Part shown: positions 1-4,645 of the stretch, piece by piece
Numbering within the stretch: the first letter of the stretch is position 1
Layout: each line of letters starts with the position of its first letter
Assembly: GCA_021776145.1 (NCBI GenBank)
Contig: JAJFGM010000044.1
Location: 1-5,661, forward strand
Length of the DNA stretch: 5,661 bases
From: Kiloniellaceae bacterium
GTDB lineage: Bacteria > Pseudomonadota > Alphaproteobacteria > Kiloniellales > Kiloniellaceae
Reading direction: 5' to 3'
The notes under the pieces: model-generated
The model's input: only the letters and a program-made list of their open reading frames with translations
Database searches by the model: none
What the model was told of the DNA's origin: nothing
Made by a program: the position numbers and the translations under genes

Positions 1-1
1 C

Positions 2-703
2 GAGGGCAAACGCATGCATCTGGCGCCGGCCGGGCAAGTCCTGCTCGACTACGCCGATCGCATGCTAGCCCTGGCCGAGGAGGCCCGCGCCGCGGTGCAG
101 GACAACCGGCCGCGCGGCACCTTCCGCCTCGGGGCGATGGAGAGCACCGCCGCCGTGCGGCTTCCAAAGCCGCTGGCAAGCTACAATGCGCGCTATCCCG
201 AAGTGACGCTCGAACTGCGCACCGGCAACCCGACGCAACTCTCAACCGCCTTGCTCGCCGGCGAGCTGGATGCCGCCCTGGTGGCGGAGCCCGTTGCCGA
301 GGCCAGGTTCGACAGCATCGTCGCTTTCGAGGAGGAGCCGGTCATCGTCACGCCGGCCGGTCGGCGAAGCATCGATGAACCTCAAGGGACGCCAAGAACG
401 ATCATTGTCTTCGAGCACGGCTGTCCGCACCGCCGCCGGCTCGAGGCCTGGTACGCGGCGCGCCAGCAAGTTCCCGAACGCACCATCGAATTGCGCTCCT
501 ACCATGCGATGCTCGGCTGCGTCATGGCGGGTATGGGCGCCGCGCTCTTGCCGAAAAGCGTGCTCGGCACTTTCCCCGAAAGCCAGCAGCTGCGGGTGCA
601 CGCCCTGCCGCCCGGCGAGGATTCCATAAGAACCCTGCTGATCTGGCGCAAGGGCGTGAGCTCGCCCAATGTAAATGCCTTGGCCGAGATTCTCTTAGCT
701 TAG
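2..703 (+). CDS. LysR-type transcriptional regulator, 5'-truncated by window edge
   Basis: This is a DNA-binding transcriptional regulator of the LysR family, missing its N-terminus. The frame is open to the left edge, and the first visible residues (EGKRMHLAPAGQVLL) are the wing that follows the LysR helix-turn-helix, so the ATG at position 14 is internal and not the start. About 233 residues are present against a usual 295-305, so roughly 60-65 residues carrying most of the helix-turn-helix lie outside. The linker helix covers about residues 12-36. The periplasmic-binding-protein-like effector domain begins near residue 39 (GTFRLGAMESTAAVRLP) and runs to the end, including the LDAALVAEPV segment. 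That pattern resembles the YofA/SoxR-like LysR effector-domain subgroup. The ligand cannot be read from sequence. The gene converges on the minus-strand operon with a 68-bp gap, so its own target is probably to the left of the window. Confidence 0.93.
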   Translation, partial: EGKRMHLAPAGQVLLDYADRMLALAEEARAAVQDNRPRGTFRLGAMESTAAVRLPKPLASYNARYPEVTLELRTGNPTQLSTALLAGELDAALVAEPVAEARFDSIVAFEEEPVIVTPAGRRSIDEPQGTPRTIIVFEHGCPHRRRLEAWYAARQQVPERTIELRSYHAMLGCVMAGMGAALLPKSVLGTFPESQQLRVHALPPGEDSIRTLLIWRKGVSSPNVNALAEILLA

Positions 704-714
704 AGGCAGCGGAA

Positions 715-726
715 GGGGCCGGCCCC
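715..726. repeat. 12-bp perfect GC palindrome between convergent genes
   Basis: GGGGCCGGCCCC lies 11 bp after the stop of the left LysR gene. It could form a short hairpin in that gene's transcript (4-bp arms with a 4-nt loop, or a cruciform), but no T-tract follows. A role in terminating the plus-strand LysR gene is possible but weakly supported. Confidence 0.3.
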
Positions 727-736
727 GCTCTAGCCT

Positions 737-778
737 GACGTAGCACGGCGCCGACGAGGCGGGGCGCCGCCCTACGTC
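737..778 (-). terminator. Long GC-rich stem-loop at the operon 3' end, overlapping a stop codon
   Basis: Arms 772-778 and 737-743 (GACGTAG/CTACGTC) plus 763-769 and 746-752 (CGGCGCC/GGCGCCG) form two perfect 7-bp helices separated by a 2-nt step, closed by a 10-nt loop (753-762). In minus-strand RNA the step is one G-U wobble and one G-G mismatch; in plus-strand RNA it is C-C and A-C. The structure is therefore better in the minus transcript. It includes the TAG stop (772-774) of the V4R-like gene. No T-run follows on either side, so it may be an atypical terminator or a 3'-end stabilising hairpin. It lies between converging genes and could act in both directions. Confidence 0.55.
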
Positions 779-1299
779 TTCGGGCTGAGCCGGAAGAGGC
801 AGGTCTCATGGCCCTCGGCGGCACAGCGTTCCTCGACGCAATGCAGATCGAGGCGGCGCCCCAGGGTGTCGCCGACCCAGGCGAGGGCGCCGGGGAACCA
901 GCCGGCGTAGCTGTAGCAGAGCTTGCCGCCGGCATCGCCGCCGGATTGCTCGACGAAGCAGGAATGCGCGATCTCGACCGTGCCGAGCCCGCTCTCGGCG
1001 TCGACCGCGCTGCCGTCGAACCGGGCCCAGCCGCGCTGCGACAGGCGGCGCAGATAGTGGTGGAAGACCGCCATGCCGGCGAGGCCGTGCGTCTCGGCTT
1101 CTTTCTCGCACCAGGTGTAGGCCGACTTGTAACCGGAGTTCCACAGCTGAGCCGCGTAGCGCTCGCGCCCAAGCGCCGACTCCATCGCCAGATGCTGGTT
1201 GATGAAGTAGTGGCGCGGCACATAGAGCATCGGCAAGCCGTCGGTGGTCCAGATGCCGGTTTCCGGATCGACGTCTATGGGGACTTGTGGAGCCGCCAT
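772..1299 (-). CDS. Small cysteine-rich V4R/DUF5943-like protein
   Basis: This is a predicted soluble 175-residue protein with no signal peptide or membrane segment. Its last third (about residues 105-171) resembles the V4R (4-vinyl reductase-like) small-molecule-binding fold. It includes CYSYAGWFPGALAWVG and ends in a C-x4-C-x7-C cluster (Cys154, Cys159, Cys167; HCVEERCAAEGHETCLF), with further cysteines at 64, 114 and 128. In V4R proteins such clustered cysteines can bind metal. From recall, the overall pattern matches DUF5943 proteins, which occur next to an M19 dipeptidase-like gene in the dgcAB dimethylglycine region of Pseudomonas. The same pairing is seen here: the start lies 4 nt after the M19 stop, with a purine-rich GGGGGGAA site inside the end of that gene, which suggests translational coupling. 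The biochemical role is unknown; a sensor, chaperone or accessory subunit for the M19 protein is inference. Confidence 0.88.
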   Translation of the reverse strand: MAAPQVPIDVDPETGIWTTDGLPMLYVPRHYFINQHLAMESALGRERYAAQLWNSGYKSAYTWCEKEAETHGLAGMAVFHHYLRRLSQRGWARFDGSAVDAESGLGTVEIAHSCFVEQSGGDAGGKLCYSYAGWFPGALAWVGDTLGRRLDLHCVEERCAAEGHETCLFRLSPKT

Positions 1300-1303
1300 C
1301 GTG

Positions 1304-2278
1304 CTATTCCCCCCAGACGTCGGTCAGCAGGCGCAGCCAATTCTCCCCCATGACCTTGCGAATTTTGCGCTCCGGCCAGCCGGCGCGCTGCATGGCCGCG
1401 GTCAGGTTGGGAAACTCGCCGATGCTGCGCAGGCCGGCGGGGTTGATGATGGCGCCGAACTCGGTGAGTTGCCGGGCGTAGCCCTTGTCATGGGTGATCC
1501 AGCGAAAGAACTCGGGATCATGGCCCTGGGTGAAGTCGGTGCCAATGCCGACTCCGTCTTCGCCGGCCAGCCCGATGACGTATTCGATGGCCTCGATATA
1601 GTCGTCTACCGTGGCCTCGGTGCCCTTGCGCAGGAAAGGCGGAAACATGGTGACGCCGATGAAACCGCCGTTGTCGGCGATATAGCGCAAATCCTCGTCG
1701 GACTTGTTGCGTGGATGCGCCTTGAGCCCGGCGGGCAGGCAGTGGGTGTAGGCGACCGGCCTTTTCGAGGCGTCGATAACGTCGCGCGAGGTCTTGGCGC
1801 CGACATGGCTGAGATCGCAGAGCATGCCGACGCGGTTCATCTCGGCCACGACCTCGTGGCCGAAGTCGCTGAGGCCGCCGTCGCGCGACTCATAACACCC
1901 GCTGCCCACCAGGTTTTGTGTGTTGTAGGCGAGTTGCGCGACACCGACGCCGACCTCCTTGAACAACTCGATGTAGTCGAGCCGGTCCTCGAAGGCGGAG
2001 ACGTTCTGGAAACCGAGAACGATGGCGGTTTTGCCCTCGGCCTTGGCGCGGCGGATATCGGCGGTGCCGCGCGCCTTGAGAATCAAATCGCCATGTGCGG
2101 CGAACCAGCGGTTCCACTGGCCGATGTTGCGCATCGTCTCGTTGAAGCCCTCCCAGATCGAGCAGGTACAGTTGGCGGCCGTAACCCCGCCACGCCGCAT
2201 GTCCTCGAACAGCGAAGGCTCCCACTTGGCGATGATCAGGCCGTCGAACAGGATCAGGTCGTCGTGCAGGTCGCTCAT
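1304..2278 (-). CDS. Peptidase M19 (membrane/renal dipeptidase-like), non-canonical metal site
   Basis: This 324-residue cytoplasmic amidohydrolase-fold protein belongs to the renal dipeptidase family (M19), whose usual members hydrolyse dipeptides at a two-zinc site. Conserved family landmarks are visible: MNRVGMLCDLSH (His158), PVAYTHC (His179), HPRNKSDEDL (Arg190) and GIGTDFTQGH (Asp248). The C-terminal helix region KVMGENWLRLL is also typical. Two elements deviate. The N-terminal DGHxD metal motif reads DGLII (residues 12-16), so both the His and Asp ligands are absent, and the bridging Glu position appears to be Gln91 (LGFQN). The same features mark, from recall, the M19 homologue beside dgcAB in Pseudomonas. 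Dipeptidase activity should therefore not be assumed; a mono-metal hydrolase or another reaction on a betaine- or peptide-like substrate is possible. The start at 2278 is supported by GAGGAA 10 nt upstream. The gene follows the LysR gene by 35 nt and precedes the V4R-like gene by 4 nt. Confidence 0.93.
   Translation of the reverse strand: MSDLHDDLILFDGLIIAKWEPSLFEDMRRGGVTAANCTCSIWEGFNETMRNIGQWNRWFAAHGDLILKARGTADIRRAKAEGKTAIVLGFQNVSAFEDRLDYIELFKEVGVGVAQLAYNTQNLVGSGCYESRDGGLSDFGHEVVAEMNRVGMLCDLSHVGAKTSRDVIDASKRPVAYTHCLPAGLKAHPRNKSDEDLRYIADNGGFIGVTMFPPFLRKGTEATVDDYIEAIEYVIGLAGEDGVGIGTDFTQGHDPEFFRWITHDKGYARQLTEFGAIINPAGLRSIGEFPNLTAAMQRAGWPERKIRKVMGENWLRLLTDVWGE
1307..1314 (-). promoter_or_regulatory. 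Ribosome binding site for the V4R-like gene, inside the M19 gene
   Basis: On the minus strand GGGGGGAA ends 7 nt before the ATG at 1299 and lies within the last codons of the M19 gene (stop 1304-1306). The position supports the chosen start and implies coupled translation of the two genes. Confidence 0.55.
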
Positions 2279-2288
2279 GGTTTTACGG

Positions 2289-2294
2289 TTCCTC
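2289..2294 (-). promoter_or_regulatory. Ribosome binding site for the M19 gene
   Basis: Minus-strand GAGGAA lies 10 nt before the ATG at 2278, in the 35-nt gap after the LysR stop. It fixes the M19 start, and the short gap argues for readthrough from the regulator gene. Confidence 0.6.
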
Positions 2295-2313
2295 GACTGT
2301 GGTTGGTGCCTGG

Positions 2314-3243
2314 TTAAGGGACGGACTCGGCCTCGCTCTGGCCGACGAGGCGGCCCGACTGCTCGGCCGCGAACTGCTTCACCTGGTCGGCGAAGGCCGT
2401 GACCTGCTCGGTCGGGCGCGACGACATTGGATAGGCGATGACATAGTTGAAGGTGATTTGCGGGCGGAACGGGCGGACCACGACGCCATGCTTGAGCCAG
2501 GTGCGGGCCGCCAAAGGCTCGATCAGCGCGATGGCCAGATTGGCGGCGACAAGACTGTAGCCGGTGTGCGAGTTCTGAACGCCGATGGTGTGACTGTAGT
2601 TTACGCCGGACTCTTTCAGCGCCTGTTCGACTTTGTTCCAGTTCACCCGTCCGGAAGGCAGGATGGAGATAACCTCCTCGCCTTCGAAGTCGCGCGGCGT
2701 TACGAAGTCGCGCGTGGCGAGCCGGTGCGTTTCATGAAAGGCGCAGACATGCGCGGCTTCCAGCAAATGTTCCTGCACGATGCCGGCGACCTCGGGAAAG
2801 GCCAGCGTCACGGCCAAGTCGGCCATATGGTCTTGCAGCCGGCCTATCACGCCCGACGAGGACAGCGTCTCGATAGAGATGTGAATGTCCGGATTCTGCT
2901 CACGGAACCGCCGTACCACCGTCGGAAAGACAAAAGTCGACATTGCCGGCGTCGCGCAAACCCTGAGATCGGCGTGGCTTTGTGTGCGGATCTGTTTGGC
3001 CATGCGATCGAGCCGTTCGAAACCTTGGAAATACTGCTCGACACCCTGATAGAAGCGCAGCGCGTCCGGCGTCGGCAACAGCCTGCCTTTGTGGCGTTCG
3101 AAAAGCTTGAATCCAAGGTTCGCTTCCAGGTCGGCGATCAGCCGGCTGACGGCGGGCTGGGTCACCGAGAGCGCCCCGGCGGCCCCGGTAACCGAGCCGT
3201 TGATCATAACATAACGGAATGCTTCGATCTGCCGATAGCGCAT
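2314..3243 (-). CDS. LysR-type regulator, opine-regulator (OccR/NocR)-like subgroup
   Basis: This is a complete 309-residue LysR-family DNA-binding regulator. The winged helix-turn-helix spans about residues 2-62 (IEAFRYVMINGSVTGAAG, then LSVTQPAVSRLIADLE and GFKLFERHKGRLLPTPDA). The effector-binding domain begins near residue 91 (DLRVCATPAMSTFVFP) and includes SHTGYSLVAANLAIALIEPLAA. The pattern fits the subgroup that includes OccR and NocR, which sense opines (amino-acid conjugates), so an amino-acid-derived ligand is plausible. A longer frame upstream to 3324 is open, but those 27 residues are low-complexity and not LysR-like, so Met at 3243 is chosen. No Shine-Dalgarno site precedes it, which fits the leaderless promoter described separately. 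Unlike most LysR genes it is the first gene of the operon it probably controls, with M19 and V4R-like genes downstream. It is also divergent from the Pcp homologue and may regulate both directions. Confidence 0.95.
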   Translation of the reverse strand: MRYRQIEAFRYVMINGSVTGAAGALSVTQPAVSRLIADLEANLGFKLFERHKGRLLPTPDALRFYQGVEQYFQGFERLDRMAKQIRTQSHADLRVCATPAMSTFVFPTVVRRFREQNPDIHISIETLSSSGVIGRLQDHMADLAVTLAFPEVAGIVQEHLLEAAHVCAFHETHRLATRDFVTPRDFEGEEVISILPSGRVNWNKVEQALKESGVNYSHTIGVQNSHTGYSLVAANLAIALIEPLAARTWLKHGVVVRPFRPQITFNYVIAYPMSSRPTEQVTAFADQVKQFAAEQSGRLVGQSEAESVP

Positions 3244-3249
3244 CGCCGG

Positions 3250-3277
3250 ATAATACGCGTCTCGAGCGCCTCGGCAA
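3250..3277 (-). promoter_or_regulatory. Candidate promoter for the LysR-M19-V4R operon, possibly leaderless
   Basis: On the minus strand TTGCCG (3272-3277, 4/6 to the -35 consensus) is separated by 16 bp from TATTAT (3250-3255, 5/6 to the -10 consensus). Only six bases separate the -10 box from the ATG at 3243, so transcription would begin at or next to the A of the start codon. That would explain the absence of a ribosome binding site. This is prediction from sequence only; a longer transcript from upstream is possible. Confidence 0.4.
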
Positions 3278-3413
3278 AGGCGGCGAGAGGGCCAGGCCGA
3301 TGCCGAAGCCGCCCCACACAGCAAGTTTTATGGGCCGGCGTTCTGCTTCAGGCTCTTGTTACGACGTTCCCACGGTCTCGCGCACGGCGCCACGTGGCCC
3401 AAGAAATGGAGCG

Positions 3414-3419
3414 ATTATA
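3414..3419 (-). promoter_or_regulatory. Alternative -10 box (TATAAT) upstream of the LysR operon
   Basis: A perfect minus-strand TATAAT lies 170 bp upstream of the LysR start. No good -35 hexamer is present at 16-18 bp and there is no extended -10 TG, so on its own it would need an activator. It sits immediately downstream of the dyad at 3448-3465, an arrangement usual for LysR-activated promoters. Confidence 0.25.
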
Positions 3420-3447
3420 GGGCTTCTTCTCATCCTTTACGTGTCTT

Positions 3448-3465
3448 TTCCGGCGTTTCCCGGAA
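3448..3465. promoter_or_regulatory. Inverted repeat, candidate regulator-binding site
   Basis: TTCCGG and CCGGAA are perfect 6-bp arms separated by 6 bp (CGTTTC). The dyad lies between the divergent LysR and Pcp-like genes and would be centred about 50 bp upstream of a start driven by the TATAAT at 3414-3419. That is within the range where LysR-type proteins bind. It is also GC-rich enough to be a chance repeat. Confidence 0.3.
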
Positions 3466-3472
3466 GTGTGCG

Positions 3473-3649
3473 CTACGGCGGAGCGTTCACCGCACCACGA
3501 CCGGGTGCTGCGTCGAAGACGCCATAACAGCCGGCGTTGTGATGAAGCCGCGAGAGATGCGTGGGGTCGGCGACCTGTAATTCAAGCAGTTTGCGCAGCG
3601 ATCCCTGGGCCTTCAGCGCCTTAAAAAGGATTCGATGGCGACCGCTCAT
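3473..3649 (-). CDS. Possible 58-residue hypothetical protein
   Basis: An open frame runs on the minus strand from ATG at 3649 to TAG at 3473. It begins MSGRHRILFKALKAQGSLRK, has a basic amphipathic first half, then a His-rich stretch (HLSRLHHNAGCYG) and a Gly/Ala/Pro tail. Codon choice is mixed but mostly GC-ending, like the neighbouring genes. A perfect minus-strand TATAAT (3658-3663) ends 8 nt before the ATG, and no Shine-Dalgarno is visible, so expression would have to be nearly leaderless. No family is recognised. It could be a real small protein, the decayed tail of a lost gene, or chance in a GC-rich intergenic region. Confidence 0.25.
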   Translation of the reverse strand: MSGRHRILFKALKAQGSLRKLLELQVADPTHLSRLHHNAGCYGVFDAAPGRGAVNAPP

Positions 3650-3657
3650 AATATTGC

Positions 3658-3665
3658 ATTATACT
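3658..3665. promoter_or_regulatory. Overlapping -10-like boxes on both strands
   Basis: Within an AT-rich patch, the minus strand reads TATAAT (3658-3663) and the plus strand reads TATACT (3660-3665). The plus-strand box could serve the Pcp-like gene with a transcript leader of about 125 nt to the ATG at 3797. Matching -35 hexamers are poor on both strands (the best plus-strand candidate is TGGCGA at 3636-3641, 3/6). Confidence 0.25.
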
Positions 3666-3796
3666 CTCATGACTGTTTGCGATTTGCGCTGTGGGTAACA
3701 GTTTGGCTAGGCTTTTGGTCTGCTTGCGGCGAGTTCACAACGACAGGGTCGATCATGAAGACCCAACGCGCAGGCGGTGAATGCGGGGATGCGTGC

Positions 3797-4519
3797 ATGG
3801 GTGATCAGCGAACTGTTGTCGTAACCGGTTATGGGAATTGGGCCAGGACATCGCCCAATCCGGCAAGTCTGACCTTGCGCGCTTTGGCTTCGCAGGCATG
3901 GGGCGATTGCCGCTTGGTGCCGATTGAGGTTCCGGTAAAGACCGGCGGTCTTTTGGCGCTCGTCGAGGATGCTATCCTGACCTATCGGCCGGCGGTCTGG
4001 CTGGGGCTCGGTGTGGCCCCGGGTGCCGCCGCGATCCGTGTCGAGGCGGTGGGCATCAACTGCCGGGATTTCGACGTGCCCGACAACGATGACGTGAAGC
4101 TCGACGGCGTACCGGTGGTCGACGGCGGTGCCGATGCCCACTTCTCGACCTTGCCGGTCGGCGACATTGTCGACGCCATGCGCGACGCGGAGATCCCGGC
4201 TTCGCGCTCCTATTCCGCCGGCACTCACCTTTGCAATCAGATGCTCTACACCTCGCTTCATCTGGCGAAGCGCCATGGCCTGGGGACCCTATGTGGTTTC
4301 ATGCACGTCCCCTATACGCCCGAACTTGCCAGCAAGCTGGCCGAGGCCGAGGGCCTGCAGCCGTCCATGGCCGTGTCGGTCATGACCGCGGCGGCGCGCA
4401 TCACCGTCGAGCGCTCGCTGGTGCGCCTGGAAAACGACACCGCCGCGGGGCGCGGCATGCCACCCCGTGGCGCGGGACGCGGCGATGACAATAATGTCGT
4501 CTCGGTCGCTGGAGGGTGA
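3797..4519 (+). CDS. Pyroglutamyl-peptidase I-like cysteine peptidase (family C15)
   Basis: This 240-residue cytoplasmic protein belongs to peptidase family C15, which removes N-terminal pyroglutamate from peptides. The catalytic triad is intact: Glu83 (RVEAVGIN), Cys146 (SAGTHLCNQMLY) and His170 (CGFMHVPYTPE), each two residues beyond the Bacillus amyloliquefaciens numbering Glu81/Cys144/His168. The PDN and AHFSTLP motifs are also typical. The N-terminal TGFDPFG loop that shapes the pyroglutamate pocket is changed to TGYGNWA (residues 10-16), with aromatics kept as Tyr and Trp. About 25 C-terminal residues, rich in Gly, Arg and Asp, exceed the usual length. The frame is open from ATG at 3635 (preceded by AAGGA) and also has ATG at 3755. 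The 3797 start is preferred because it gives family-like length, has GGGGA 7 nt upstream, and the extra N-terminal 54 residues have no family match. A family 5 binding protein follows 126 nt downstream, which suggests a peptide-use unit. Confidence 0.85.
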   Translation: MGDQRTVVVTGYGNWARTSPNPASLTLRALASQAWGDCRLVPIEVPVKTGGLLALVEDAILTYRPAVWLGLGVAPGAAAIRVEAVGINCRDFDVPDNDDVKLDGVPVVDGGADAHFSTLPVGDIVDAMRDAEIPASRSYSAGTHLCNQMLYTSLHLAKRHGLGTLCGFMHVPYTPELASKLAEAEGLQPSMAVSVMTAAARITVERSLVRLENDTAAGRGMPPRGAGRGDDNNVVSVAGG

Positions 4520-4522
4520 GCC

Positions 4523-4552
4523 GGGCTACAAGAACTTGGGCTACAAGAACTT
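4523..4552 (+). repeat. Perfect 15-bp tandem duplication
   Basis: GGGCTACAAGAACTT occurs twice head to tail (4523-4537 and 4538-4552), starting 3 bp after the Pcp-like stop. The unit is a multiple of three, so readthrough would stay open until a TAG at 4553 would be reached in the downstream frame. It may be a replication-slippage duplication or paired binding half-sites; no family is recognised. Confidence 0.9.
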
Positions 4553-4627
4553 AGGTACCGTTGACGGAAGCAGACGAACTGAGTTTCGGTTTTCGCGACG
4601 CCTCACTACGACGGAGAAAATAAAAAA

Positions 4628-4637
4628 AGGAAGGGAG
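4628..4637 (+). promoter_or_regulatory. Strong ribosome binding site for the binding-protein gene
   Basis: AGGAAGGGAG, directly after an A-rich run, ends 8 nt before the ATG at 4646. It selects this ATG over the one two codons later and predicts efficient translation, as expected for an abundant periplasmic binding protein. Confidence 0.7.
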
Positions 4638-4645
4638 TGAGTAAG

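Larger units (their letters stand above)
3244..3796. other. Long divergent intergenic region
   Basis: This stretch of about 550 bp separates the minus-strand LysR start from the preferred Pcp-like start. It holds the two candidate minus-strand promoters, the 3448-3465 dyad, a 58-codon minus-strand ORF (3473-3649) and an AT-richer patch around 3640-3720 that is unlike the flanking coding DNA. No tRNA, CRISPR or insertion-sequence ends were seen. The plus-strand open frames here encode low-complexity, Arg/Pro/Ser-rich peptides with no recognisable domain and are unlikely to be genes. Confidence 0.6.

Noticed and set aside
522..1223. Minus-strand open frame of 233 codons overlapping two genes
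   Set aside because: It is out of frame with the V4R-like gene and runs antisense into the left LysR gene. Its composition is low-complexity Arg/Ala/Ser/Pro.
1244..2317. Plus-strand open frame of 357 codons
   Set aside because: It is antisense to the M19 gene, whose minus-strand product has clear family motifs. The plus product has no recognisable domain and arises from high GC content.
3244..3324. 27-residue N-terminal extension of the LysR protein
   Set aside because: LysR proteins begin a few residues before the first helix, as with Met at 3243. The extension has no LysR similarity and overlaps the candidate promoter.
2299..3420. Plus-strand open frame of 373 codons
   Set aside because: It is antisense to the LysR gene with its intact helix-turn-helix and effector domain; the product is unrecognisable.
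3219..3580. Plus-strand short open frames in the divergent region
   Set aside because: They lack plausible ribosome sites and domain similarity, and their composition is typical of random GC-rich sequence.
4561..4589. Possible promoter TTGACG with downstream TTTCGG before the binding-protein gene
   Set aside because: The -35 match is good (5/6), but no acceptable -10 hexamer occurs at 16-18 bp, so it was not listed as a promoter.
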